NCBI GenBank assembly: GCA_041736625.1
Contig: JBGSTG010000020.1
Coordinates: 4,918 to 68,917, forward strand
Direction: 5' to 3'
Origin: M3007 sp041736625
GTDB lineage: Bacteria > Bacteroidota > Bacteroidia > Chitinophagales > Saprospiraceae
Length of the DNA: 64,000 nt
The first letter of the stretch is position 1, and the number at the start of each line of letters is the position of its first letter. A program made the translations under genes and the position numbers. The notes beneath the pieces are model-generated. The model did not search any database. It saw only the letters and a list, made by a program, of their open reading frames with translations, and was not told the DNA's origin. Shown piece by piece: positions 35,964 to 45,800 of the stretch.

Positions 35964-36878
35964 ATGTCCGACAAACTCCGCGCGTATCTTTACCTGCATT
36001 TGTGTGTATTCCTTTGGGGGTTCACGGCCATTTTGGGCAAACTGATTTCCCTTCAGGCCTTGCCGTTGGTGTGGTGGCGGGTATTCATCAGCGCCCTGAC
36101 CCTGTTTTTGATTTTACCGAAGACGCCGCTGCGCGCCATGACCCGGAATCAGTTCAAGCAACTGTTTTTCATCGGCGTGTTGGTTGGCGTGCATTGGCTT
36201 TGTTTTTACGGCGCCATCAAGCTGTCGAACGCATCGGTTGCGGTAGCCACCATGGCCACGGCCTCCTTTTTTTCTGCGCTGACCGAGCCCCTGATCCTGA
36301 AAAAACGCGTCAAGCGATACGAGCTGGCCCTGGGTATATTCATCCTGCCTGGAATGGCGTTGTTGGTGGGCAACATCAACTGGTCGTACAAACTGGGTTT
36401 TGCGGTCGGTGTGGTCGGCGCCTTTTTAGCCGCTGTCTTCACGGCGTACAACAAGAAAGTACTCGACGCCCCGGCGCCCCCGCCCCCGCTGGCCATCAGT
36501 TTTGTGGAGTTGTTTGCTGCCTGGTCGGTGTGCACCGTTGCCCTGCCGTTTGCCTGGGCGAGCGATCCCGGGTTTGTTTTTTTACCGCAGGGGATCGACT
36601 GGGTCTGGATGCTGGTGCTGGCCTGGGTATGCACGGTGTGGACGTACTACCTTTCCTTGCTGGCCATGCGACACCTCACAGCGTTTTCCACCAACCTGAG
36701 CATCAACCTTGAACCCGTTTATGGTGTTATGCTTGCAGCGCTTATTTTCCGGGAGGACAAGGAGTTGAGTCCCGGATTTTACACAGGCGTAGCCATTATT
36801 TTAATTGCCGTATTCAGCCACCCTTTTATTAAGTGGTGGCTGGAGAAAAAAACGCCCGTCGAGCAGACGGCATCCTGA
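35964..36878 (+). CDS. EamA/DMT family transporter
   Basis: The 304-residue inner-membrane protein has ten predictable helices in two EamA repeats (about 8-140 and 155-290). The first repeat carries the typical WGFTAILGKLIS start and the second ends with SINLEPVYGVMLAALIF, the EamA signature. Substrate is unknown; family members export amino acids or other metabolites. ATG 35964 follows a -7 element directly. The in-frame extension to 35901 would start before that promoter and is rejected. Confidence 0.93.
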   Translation: MSDKLRAYLYLHLCVFLWGFTAILGKLISLQALPLVWWRVFISALTLFLILPKTPLRAMTRNQFKQLFFIGVLVGVHWLCFYGAIKLSNASVAVATMATASFFSALTEPLILKKRVKRYELALGIFILPGMALLVGNINWSYKLGFAVGVVGAFLAAVFTAYNKKVLDAPAPPPPLAISFVELFAAWSVCTVALPFAWASDPGFVFLPQGIDWVWMLVLAWVCTVWTYYLSLLAMRHLTAFSTNLSINLEPVYGVMLAALIFREDKELSPGFYTGVAIILIAVFSHPFIKWWLEKKTPVEQTAS

Positions 36879-36886
36879 AAAAAAAT

Positions 36887-37072
36887 ATGTTGTTAAAATG
36901 GATCATAACAGGCCTGGCGGTGTGGTGGGTGTACAGCCGGCTGCGCCGTATGTTCTCGTTGCCCCCATCGCCTGCATCTACGCCCAAGGAGCGGGCAGAA
37001 GGCGCCGTACGGGTGCGTCGCCATGCCGAAGAAGACGGAGAGTACGTGGAATATGAAGAGGTGAAGGAGTAA
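36887..37072 (+). CDS. Small membrane-anchored protein (DUF4834-like)
   Basis: The 61-residue product has one N-terminal membrane helix (LLKWIITGLAVWWVY) followed by RLRRMF and a charged, acidic tail (EEDGEYVEYEEVKE). This layout resembles the small DUF4834 proteins of Bacteroidota. It starts 8 bases after the EamA stop and probably shares its transcript. The gene is short, but the codon pattern and the helix-plus-charged-tail design support it. Confidence 0.65.
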   Translation: MLLKWIITGLAVWWVYSRLRRMFSLPPSPASTPKERAEGAVRVRRHAEEDGEYVEYEEVKE

Positions 37073-37085
37073 GGGCGCAGAGCGC

Positions 37086-37688
37086 TCAACGGTCTTCCGT
37101 CTGGTCGGACAATTCCTTTTCCCGCAGCTTTTTCAGGTACATGTTCTTCACGGGCTCCCGGTGCGCCAGGTTGGTACGCGTATGAAAGCGATGGTTGTTC
37201 AGAAACGTGATCTGGAGCTGGTTCCAGGCGCGTTCGTCCTTCAGGATGCTGTACGCCTTGAGTTCTTCGAAGAGCGAATTTGCGATGTTGTAATAATCGG
37301 CGCGGCCCAGGTAGTCGAGGTCGGCATCACAAATGATCTCTTCCAGCAGGTTGCCGGGCGTCTGCGGAATCTTGGTAGCCATGATCATGCCTTTGATCTG
37401 GTCAATTTCCTGCTGTGTATATCCAAAATCGGGCAGGATGGATTGCACCATCCGACAGCCTTCCGCCTCGTGACCGGAATGCACATTGGTGACGAAACCG
37501 GCGTCATGGAACAACGCAGCCGTTTTTACCAGAAGGACGTCCTTGCCAAAAATCCCTTCGCTGTCGCACAACACCGTGGCCATGCGCAACACGTCGAGGG
37601 TGTGATGCAGCCCATGGTAATGCAACTGCCCGGACAATTCCTTGCTCAAGCGTTTTACGATGTATTGTTTGGCAGCGCGATAATTCAT
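37086..37688 (-). CDS. HD domain phosphohydrolase
   Basis: The 200-residue protein has the HD metal-binding pattern: His28/His29 (GLHHTLDV), His61-Asp62 (LFHDAGF), HSGHE, and a later Asp in CDADLDYLGR. Such single-domain HD proteins hydrolyse nucleotides or cyclic nucleotides. It converges on the small membrane-protein gene with a 13-base gap. A minus-strand TACTTTTG (37799-37792) could be its -7 box. Confidence 0.9.
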   Translation of the reverse strand: MNYRAAKQYIVKRLSKELSGQLHYHGLHHTLDVLRMATVLCDSEGIFGKDVLLVKTAALFHDAGFVTNVHSGHEAEGCRMVQSILPDFGYTQQEIDQIKGMIMATKIPQTPGNLLEEIICDADLDYLGRADYYNIANSLFEELKAYSILKDERAWNQLQITFLNNHRFHTRTNLAHREPVKNMYLKKLREKELSDQTEDR

Positions 37689-37840
37689 GTAACGATGTTC
37701 GGAATGCAGATGAAGACACCCGCATAGATGACGGTTTTTTTAGACGTTCATTTGTTTATTAGTTTCACTGAACAAAACGTTTTTTTTCCTGCAAAAGTAA
37801 GTTCTTTATGAAGTAATGGTAAAAAATCAAGGTCGTGAAT

Positions 37841-37869
37841 TTGGCATAGCAGAAAATTTACGATCTTTG
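37841..37869 (+). promoter_or_regulatory. Promoter of the DUF937 gene
   Basis: TTG at 37841-37843, an 18-base spacer and GATCTTTG at 37862-37869 match the Bacteroidota pattern with one mismatch. The leader to ATG 37934 would be about 58 bases. Confidence 0.5.
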
Positions 37870-37933
37870 TTCAGGGAAAATTTTTTTCCACAACACAAAA
37901 ATCAACTTGTAACAACCAAAAATTCAATTGATT

Positions 37934-38551
37934 ATGAATTTAATGGACGTACTTCAGGGCCAGCTCAACGAAAGCGTGCTGGGCCACATCAGCGAACAAA
38001 TCGGTGCAGACAAAGAACAGACCGCTCAGGCTGCCAACGGCATTTTTGCCTCTCTGCTGGGTGGCATGGCCAACCAGGCCGGTTCTGAGAACGGCATGAA
38101 CTCCTTGCTGCAAATGCTGGATCGCGACGGCGACGGCAGCATTCTGGATGATGTGATGGAGATGATGGGCGGCGCGCTCAGCGGCCAGGGCGGCCAGGCC
38201 GGCATGGGCCTGATCGGCCAAATCCTGGGTGACCGGCACGAGTCAACGGCCAACCAGATCAGCCAATCCACCGGCCTGAGCATGGGTCAGGTGATGAAGC
38301 TCATGCCGGCGCTCGCGCCCATTTTGCTGGGCGTGCTCTCCCGCACCCGCTCTCAGGGCAACGTAGACCAAAACGGACTTTCGGACCTACTCATGGACGC
38401 CGTCGGCGGTCTGGCGCAAAACCCGCAGATGACCGGCATGCTCGGCGACCTCGCCGGCACCCTGCTCGGCGGCGGGCGTCCGCAACCGCAGCAGCCGCAA
38501 CAAGCAGGCGGACTGGGCGACCTGCTGGGCAACATTTTTGGTGGCCGATAG
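37934..38551 (+). CDS. DUF937 family protein with EF-hand-like loop
   Basis: The 205-residue protein is Gly-, Met- and Gln-rich with repeated LLGG/MMGG patterns, as in DUF937 proteins (YidB-like). At residues 63-74 it has DRDGDGSILDDV, a good match to an EF-hand calcium loop. The second half has a GLSMGQVMKLMPALAPILLG stretch and a low-complexity PQPQQPQQ linker. There is no signal peptide. Function is unknown. It has its own promoter and a strong terminator, so it is monocistronic. Confidence 0.85.
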   Translation: MNLMDVLQGQLNESVLGHISEQIGADKEQTAQAANGIFASLLGGMANQAGSENGMNSLLQMLDRDGDGSILDDVMEMMGGALSGQGGQAGMGLIGQILGDRHESTANQISQSTGLSMGQVMKLMPALAPILLGVLSRTRSQGNVDQNGLSDLLMDAVGGLAQNPQMTGMLGDLAGTLLGGGRPQPQQPQQAGGLGDLLGNIFGGR

Positions 38552-38574
38552 ACAGTCCCGGGCACCTGCACAAC

Positions 38575-38610
38575 GAGGCTGTCTCAACCTGCGCGGTTTG
38601 AGACAGCCTC
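38575..38610 (+). terminator. Strong intrinsic terminator after the DUF937 gene
   Basis: The 13-base perfect arms GAGGCTGTCTCAA (38575-38587) and TTGAGACAGCCTC (38598-38610) enclose a 10-base loop and are followed by TTGTTGT. The stem can extend outward with ACAAC/GTTGT across a two-base bulge. Confidence 0.8.
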
Positions 38611-38638
38611 TTGTTGTAAAAACACAACCTGTTTACGT

Positions 38639-41638
38639 ATGAAACTTCTGCACTGCGGCGTACTCGTCGCCCTGTCCGTCTTCGCATCCTTTTCCGCTTA
38701 CGCCCAGGGAACCTACCCGCAGCCGGCGCCCTCCGACCCGCGTTCGGGCGCTTTCGCTTTCACCCACGCCACCATTTACAAGGCCTGGAACCTGAAACTG
38801 GACGACGCAACCCTGCTCATCCGGAACGGCAAAGTGGAGGCTTGCGGCATCGGCATTTCCGTTCCGTCCGACGCGGTGGTGACGGACTGCACCGGAAAAA
38901 CCATTTATCCCGGTTTTATCGACCTCTACGCCGCCGGTTATGGGTTGCCGGAGCCCAAGCCCGCCGGGATACGGCCCCAGCAGCAGCCGCAGATGATGAG
39001 CAATAAAAAAGGCGCTTTCGCCTGGAACGAGGCCCTTAAACCCGAGTACAGCGCTGCCGAACATTTTTCGAACAACCTTAAAACGGCCGAAGGGCTGCGC
39101 AAACTGGGCTTTACCACCGCGCTCACCCACCAGGCCGACGGCATCTCCCGCGGCACGGCCGCCCTGGTCGCTTTGTCCGACAAGCGGGAGGCGGAAACCC
39201 TGCTGACTCCTCGGGCGGCACACGTACTCTCCTTCCGAAAAGGAGCCAGCACCCAAAACTACCCTTCCTCGCTCATGGGTTGCATCGCCCTGATCCGTCA
39301 GACCTGCCTCGACGGACGCTGGTACGCCGCCACCGGCCGATTCGAAGAGCGCAACCTGTCGCTCGAAGCCTGGAACAATGTGCAGGCCCTGCCCCAGCTG
39401 TTTGAAGCGGAAGACAGGCTGGACATCCTGCGCATCCACCAGATCGCCCGGGAGTTCAACCTGCGCTACATCGTGAAAACCCAGGGCGATGAGTACCAGC
39501 GCCTCGACGCCGTCAAAGCAACCGGTTTCCCGCTGATCGTGCCGGTCGATTTTCCGGAAGCCTACGACCTGAAAGACCCCTACGCCGCCCGGCAAGTGGC
39601 CCTTCATGAACTCATGCATTGGGAACAGGCGCCCACCAACCCCGCACGTCTGGAAAAGGCTGGCATACCTTTCGCACTCACTGCGCACGGACTCAAAGAC
39701 GCCAAACAATTTTTCCCCAACCTTCGAAAAGCCATCCTCCAGGGTCTTTCCGAAGGGCAGGCCCTGCGTGCCCTCACCGCCGAACCCGCGCGATTAATCG
39801 GGGCGGAAAACCTCGCTGGAAGCCTCGAACCCGGGCGGTTGGCCAACTTCATCGTCGCCTCCGGCAATATTTTCGACGAAAAAACGCGCATACGCCAAAC
39901 CTGGGTGCTCGGCAAAGCCTACGACGCCGAACCCGAACCCTGGCAAGGCGCCCACCTCCGCGGCCGGTACCTCTTGCTTATAGGTTCCGATCGCTACGAC
40001 CTGACGGTGGGGGGCAAACCCGATGCGCCGGAAGCCACCCTGTTGCGCGCCGACAGCAACAAGATAAAGGCCGACCTGCAGTATCAAAATGGGCTGTTGC
40101 TGCTGACCTTCGCGCCGGATACCACAACCAAAGCGATCGTGGCCTTGCGCGGCGAGGTTCAGGACAGCGTCTGGAGCGGCCAGGCAGCATTGCCCGACGG
40201 AACCTGGACATCGTGGACCGCCACGCGCACCGGGAACACCGGCGGATCGGATGCCAAACCCGTTTCGAGCCCATCGCCCGACCAGCCCGTCTCCGCTTCG
40301 CCTGTTTATCCGTTCACCGCCTTTGGCTGGACGGAGAAGCCAACACCCCAAACCGTACTCATCCGAAACGCCACCGTCTGGACCAACGAAAAAGACGGCA
40401 TCCTGCCGAATACCGACGTGCTCATCCGCGACGGCAAAATCAGCCAGGTAGGCAAGGGCCTGCCAGCGCCTGCCGGCGCCACCGAGGTCGACGGCACGGG
40501 CAAACACCTCACTGCCGGCATCATCGACGAGCACGCGCACATCGCTGTGGCGCGCAGCGTGAACGAAGGCACCCAGGAGTCCTCCGCAGAAGTGCGTATC
40601 GGCGATGTGCTGGATTCCGAAGACATCGACATCTACCGCCAGCTCGCCGGGGGCGTCACTGCCAGCCACCTGCTGCACGGCTCGGCCAACCCCATCGGCG
40701 GCCAAACCCAGCTCATCAAGCTGCGCTGGGGCGCTGCGCCGGAAGCGCTCAAGTTCGACCGCTGGCCCGGACAGATCAAGTTCGCGCTGGGAGAAAATGT
40801 GAAACAGAGCAACTGGGGCGACAACAACCGCACGCGGTATCCCCAGACACGCATGGGCGTCGAGCAGGTGTTCATCGACTACTTCACCCGCGCCCGGGCG
40901 TACGCCGACACAAAAAAATCGGGTAAACCCTATCGCCAGGACCTGGAACTCGACGCCTTGCAGGAAATACTGGAGAAGAAGCGCTTCATCACCTGCCACT
41001 CCTACGTGCAGAGCGAGATCGTGATGCTCATGCGCGTAGCCGAACAATTCGGGTTTACGGTGAACACCTTCACCCACATCCTCGAAGGGTACAAAGTGGC
41101 CGACAAAATGGCCGCCCACGGCGCCGGCGGCAGCACCTTCAGCGACTGGTGGAATTACAAAATGGAGGTGCAGGAAGCCATCCCCTACAATGCCAAAATG
41201 ATGCACGACCGCGGCGTGACCGTGGCCATCAACTCTGACGACGCCGAGATGGCCCGTCGCCTCAACCAGGAGGCCGCCAAAGCCGTGGCTTACGGCGGCG
41301 CTTCGGAGGAGGATGCCTGGAAAATGGTGACCCTTAATCCAGCCAAACTGCTGCACGTCGACGACCGGGTGGGCAGCATACGCGCCGGCAAGGATGCCGA
41401 CCTGGTGCTGTGGAACAACCACCCGTTGGCCGTGTACGCCCGCGCCGAAAAAACCTGGGTAGACGGGGTGCTGTACTTCGACCTGGTGCGCGACGCCGAA
41501 CTCCGCGTACAGGTGCAGTCCGAGCGGGCACGGCTGGTGCAAAAAATGCTGACGGAGAAAAAAACCGGCGCCGCCACGCCCAAACCGGGCCGGGAGAAGC
41601 AGTATTACCACTGCGACAGCAACGGGGATGAAGGGTAA
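38639..41638 (+). CDS. Secreted tandem amidohydrolase, N-terminal half metal-less
   Basis: The 999-residue exported protein (signal MKLLHC...AYAQG) contains two amidohydrolase-like halves. In the first (about 30-430) the place of the metal-binding HxH reads GFIDLYAAG, so it has lost the metal site. In the second (about 560-980) the ligands are present: GIIDEHAHIA (HxH), later His residues (CHSYVQSE, FTHILEG) and Asp in NSDDAEM. A GSIRAGKDADLVLWNNHPL C-terminal motif closes the fold. The active half probably hydrolyses an amide or peptide-like substrate, perhaps as an imidazolonepropionase-like enzyme; the substrate is unknown. Confidence 0.88.
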   Translation: MKLLHCGVLVALSVFASFSAYAQGTYPQPAPSDPRSGAFAFTHATIYKAWNLKLDDATLLIRNGKVEACGIGISVPSDAVVTDCTGKTIYPGFIDLYAAGYGLPEPKPAGIRPQQQPQMMSNKKGAFAWNEALKPEYSAAEHFSNNLKTAEGLRKLGFTTALTHQADGISRGTAALVALSDKREAETLLTPRAAHVLSFRKGASTQNYPSSLMGCIALIRQTCLDGRWYAATGRFEERNLSLEAWNNVQALPQLFEAEDRLDILRIHQIAREFNLRYIVKTQGDEYQRLDAVKATGFPLIVPVDFPEAYDLKDPYAARQVALHELMHWEQAPTNPARLEKAGIPFALTAHGLKDAKQFFPNLRKAILQGLSEGQALRALTAEPARLIGAENLAGSLEPGRLANFIVASGNIFDEKTRIRQTWVLGKAYDAEPEPWQGAHLRGRYLLLIGSDRYDLTVGGKPDAPEATLLRADSNKIKADLQYQNGLLLLTFAPDTTTKAIVALRGEVQDSVWSGQAALPDGTWTSWTATRTGNTGGSDAKPVSSPSPDQPVSASPVYPFTAFGWTEKPTPQTVLIRNATVWTNEKDGILPNTDVLIRDGKISQVGKGLPAPAGATEVDGTGKHLTAGIIDEHAHIAVARSVNEGTQESSAEVRIGDVLDSEDIDIYRQLAGGVTASHLLHGSANPIGGQTQLIKLRWGAAPEALKFDRWPGQIKFALGENVKQSNWGDNNRTRYPQTRMGVEQVFIDYFTRARAYADTKKSGKPYRQDLELDALQEILEKKRFITCHSYVQSEIVMLMRVAEQFGFTVNTFTHILEGYKVADKMAAHGAGGSTFSDWWNYKMEVQEAIPYNAKMMHDRGVTVAINSDDAEMARRLNQEAAKAVAYGGASEEDAWKMVTLNPAKLLHVDDRVGSIRAGKDADLVLWNNHPLAVYARAEKTWVDGVLYFDLVRDAELRVQVQSERARLVQKMLTEKKTGAATPKPGREKQYYHCDSNGDEG

Positions 41639-41661
41639 GCGCTGCGGTTTGCCGGATTGTA

Positions 41662-42657
41662 TTAATCCAGCTTGATCGGCTTCAGCTCCCCGTTCGGCGC
41701 GATCAGGAACACCTCTTTTACCGGTTTGGCCGGCCGCTCTACTTTCCGTTCGGGCAAGGTATAGCGCACGATGAGGTTGTACGAGAATTGCACGGCAGGT
41801 TCCAGTATCTCGGCGTTGATCACGATGTCGTAGTCGTTGGCGGGCACGGCGTTGTAGAAGCGGGCCACCGGCTTGTCGGCGCTGTTGACCACCACGCCCT
41901 TGTCCGTGCGTTCCAGATCAAGGCTCTGGGTGCTGAAGGCCCGGTAGCTTTCGTAGCGGTTGATGGGGTAGGCCACCCAGGCGTTTTCGGCGGTGATCAT
42001 GTAGGCAGAGTCGAATTCGATGCCGATGTTTTGGTAGGCCTTTTCCACGTCGTTCAGGTAAGCGAATGTGGCGGCGCGCAACTGAGCGTACACCGCCTGG
42101 GGTTCCTTGATGAAGTAATCGACCTTCACGATGTCGTAAATCTCCTGTTTGGCGGCGGCGGTCACGATCCGGTCGAGCAGGGCGGGGTCGTTGTAGCGCA
42201 CGTGAACGTTTTTTTGGAGTTCGAAGCCTTTGGGGATCTCCGTATAGGTTTTTTTGGAGAACAGTTTTTTGTTGACATCGTACTCGTAACGGGGCAGGAA
42301 GTTGACCATGTCGACGTAGATATCGGATCGCGGGATACCCAGTCCCTGCAGATCGGCGAGGAGTCCGTTGATGCGGGCACCGAGCAGATTATCGGTTTCC
42401 TCGGCGGTTTTGCCCGTTTGCAGGCAACTAAAAATAGCGGTGTAGTTGTCGGCTTTTTTGTTGAACAGGGCGTTGATGCCCAGTTCGATGACGTTTTTGT
42501 CCACCAGTTGGGCCGACTTGGGCACGGCCCGGAATTGGGCGTTGAACTGCACATTCTGGTACGTCTGTTGTTGTTCTCCGTAGTTGCCCATTACCTGGGC
42601 GTATGACTGGGGCCCGAACGTCAGAGCGACCCATGCACTAATCAGGTATTTTTTCAT
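41662..42657 (-). CDS. SIMPL (DUF541)-like periplasmic protein
   Basis: The 331-residue product has a signal peptide (MKKYLISAW...SYAQ). The region 55-260 resembles the SIMPL/DUF541 fold: INGLLADLQGLGIPRSDIYVD followed by a Tyr-rich strand region and KAYQNIGIEFD. The final quarter is a separate segment with LIVRYTLPERKVERPAKP. SIMPL proteins are periplasmic or membrane-associated with poorly known roles. It converges on the amidohydrolase with a 23-base gap and is divergent from sprA. The SIMPL call is moderate. Confidence 0.65.
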   Translation of the reverse strand: MKKYLISAWVALTFGPQSYAQVMGNYGEQQQTYQNVQFNAQFRAVPKSAQLVDKNVIELGINALFNKKADNYTAIFSCLQTGKTAEETDNLLGARINGLLADLQGLGIPRSDIYVDMVNFLPRYEYDVNKKLFSKKTYTEIPKGFELQKNVHVRYNDPALLDRIVTAAAKQEIYDIVKVDYFIKEPQAVYAQLRAATFAYLNDVEKAYQNIGIEFDSAYMITAENAWVAYPINRYESYRAFSTQSLDLERTDKGVVVNSADKPVARFYNAVPANDYDIVINAEILEPAVQFSYNLIVRYTLPERKVERPAKPVKEVFLIAPNGELKPIKLD

Positions 42658-42820
42658 GGTTATGGTGTTTTCCCTAAAAAACGCCGGGAGGCGATAAAAT
42701 GTATACTGCCGGTTGTTTTCTTTGAAAAAGGGGCATTTCAGGCAACCGGGGCAGGGGCATCGGCGTCATCCAACCATTCGTTTCAATCCAAACCGACCAA
42801 CATTACCTGCTTTTCCGAAG

Positions 42821-45800
42821 ATGACGAAGAAGAGTCTGCTCCTGGCAGCGTCTGTGACCATTGGCTCAGTTGCCCTGTATGCGCTGGCCGGCTCCAATGG
42901 TTGGGGTGGCCGCGCCGTGACCATTTTTATGCCCCAGGAGGAAAACCCGACGGCTCCGGCACCCGCAGCCCGGGACACCACGCCTCCCCTGCGGGACCGG
43001 TACGATGATTTCCTGAACGACGGCAACCCCAACCAGATCGACCTGAACGACCCATCGGCCATCGACAAGCAGGTGGAATACGATCCGGCAACGAATATGT
43101 ACATCGTCACCGAAAAAATCGGTGAGGAGTACTACCGCATGCCCACCTACATGACCTTCGAGGAGTACCTGAACTGGCGCGAAGAGCAGCAGCAACAGCA
43201 GTATTTTGACCGGCTGCAGGGCGTGACGTCCGCCGGAAAATCCGCCTCCAGCCTGGGTGACCCCATCGCCCAGTACAAAATCGGCAACAGCCTGATCGAC
43301 CGCCTGTTCGGCGGCTCTACGGTGGAAATCAAGCCCCAGGGACAGATCAACCTCACCTTTGGCGTAAACTACCAGAAGGTGCAAAACCCGGTGCTGACCC
43401 TGCGCCAGCAGCAGGTGACGAACTTCGACTTCGACATGGGCATCAACATCAACGCCACGGGAAAGGTCGGTGAAAAACTCAACCTGGCCTTTAATTACAA
43501 CAGCCAGGGTACGTTCGATTTCGACAACCAGCTCAAGATCCAGTACGACCCTAAAAATTTCTCCGAGGACGAGATTCTGCAAAACATCGAAGCCGGCAAC
43601 GTATCCATGCCCCTGCGCTCCAACCTCATCCGGGGCGTGCAGAACCTGTTCGGCCTCAAAACAGAGATGAAGTTCGGCCACCTGCGCACCACGTTTGTGG
43701 TCAGCCAGCAGCGGTCCCGGCAGCAGACCCTGAGCTTCCAGGGCGGCTCGCAGGTGCAAGTGTTTGAAAAACCCATTGACGAATACGACGAGTTCCGCCA
43801 CTTTTTCGTCAGCCACTGGAACCGCAACCAGTTCGAGCCGGCCATGAGCTGCCTGCCGGTACCCCAAACGCTATTCACCGTCACGCGTATGGAGGTATGG
43901 ATCACCAACGACCGGCTCCTCACCGAAAACATCCGCGATGTGGTGGCTTTGGGTGATCTGGCGGAGCCCGACTCCATCCGCGACGACCTCAAGTTGCCCA
44001 TGCCGCCGGACCTCGACATCACCGGCAAAGCCTTGCCCACCAACAACAACAACCAACTGTATCCGCGTATTTTGGACGACCTGTCGAACGACTCCTCCTT
44101 CCGGCGTACCGACCGCGTCATTCAGCGCCTGACCACCGGCTACGGCCTCAGGCAGATCGTCGACTTTGAAAAAGTGCGGGCGCGCCTGCTCAGCCCCAGC
44201 GAGTATTCGTACGACGAGCAACTCGGGTTCATCAGCATCAACCTGAACGTACAACCCGACCAGGTGGTGGGCGTAGCCATGGAGTACACCTACAACGGCC
44301 AGCCATACAAGATTGGTGAATTCACGAGCGACGTTTCGCAGGGCGACAGCCTCAACCAGAACGTCCTGTTCGTCAAAATGCTCAAAAGCACAACGCCGAA
44401 CGTACAGCTGCCCATTTGGGATCTGATGATGAAAAACGTGTACGCCGTAGGCGCCGCCAACGTCGATCCGAAGGAATTTCGCTTCGATATTTACTATGAA
44501 GACCCGGGAAAGGGCCAAAAACGATTCCTCGACGAAGACGATGTACCGGCCCAGGTGAACGGCATCCCCCTGCTCCAACTCTTCAACCTCGACAACCTCA
44601 ACCTGCAGGCCGACCCCGGACCCGACGGGATCTTCGACTTTATCCCCGGGCTCACCATCAACATGCGCTCCGGCAGGGTCATGTTCCCCGTCCTCGAACC
44701 CTTCGGTCAGCACCTGGCGAAAAAGCTCGCCGACGCCGGCGCCGACCCGGCCGTGGTCGAACGGTACGTGTACCCCCAACTCTACGACTCTACCCTCTTC
44801 CGGGCCCGGGAATTTCAGCAGCTCAACCGCTTCACCCTTAAAGGCCAGTACAAGTCCTCCGTTTCATCCGAAATCTCGCTCGGCGCTTTTAACCTGCCCC
44901 GTGGCTCGGTGCGCGTAACTGCCGGCGGTCGCCAACTGGTGGAAGGGGTCGACTATACCATCGACTACAACATCGGCAGGCTTCGCGTGCTCAACGACGC
45001 CATTCTCCAGTCGGGCCAAAACGTAAGCGTAAGTTTCGAGGACCAAACCCTGTTCGGCTTCCAGAACCGAACCATGCTCGGCGCACGTTTTGATTACGAG
45101 TTCAGCAAAGACCTCGTGGTGGGCGCCACCTACATGCGTTTGTACGAAAGGCCACTCACCCAAAAAGTCAACTTCGGCGACGACCCCATCAACAACCGGG
45201 TATACGGGCTCGACGTCAACCTCAGCAAGGACGCGCCCTGGCTCACCCGCCTGGTCGACAAGATTCCCCTCATCAGCACCAAAGCCGCGTCGAGCATCAC
45301 CGCACAGGGCGAGGTGGCGGCCTTGCAGCCCGGCCACAGCAAGGCCGTGAACCTGGGCGACGATAAAGGCGGCACCGTTTACATCGACGACTTCGAGGGC
45401 AGCACCGCCAACCTGCCGCTGGCCAACCCGGCCAATACCTGGTTCATCGCATCCGTACCCCAGGGCGACTCCATACTCTTTCCCGAATCCGTGCTGTTCG
45501 ACACCATCGCCCAGGGCGCCAACCGCGCCGGTCTGACCTGGTACATCGCCGACCCCATCGCCCGCGACGGCGTGGACGCCACCAACCCCTACACCCGGCT
45601 GGTGCAGTACCAGGACATCTTCCCGAACCGGCAACTCACCCCGCTCGAACAGTCGAACCTGCGCCCCCTCGACGTCACCTTCTACCCGCGTGATCGAGGA
45701 CCCTACAACTTTGAGTTGCCCAACGGTTACCCCGGCATCTCCGAGGGCCTGACCACCCTCGGTGAGCTGAACATGCCCGATACCCGCTGGGGCGGTTTTA

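Noticed and set aside
39794..41611. 605-codon open frame antisense to the double amidohydrolase
   Set aside because: It is a shadow of a G+C-rich gene; its composition is His-, Gly- and Val-rich without recognisable motifs.
42713..42820. In-frame upstream extension of sprA
   Set aside because: It is basic and Pro/His-rich, with no signal feature; the signal-like helix starts at 42821.
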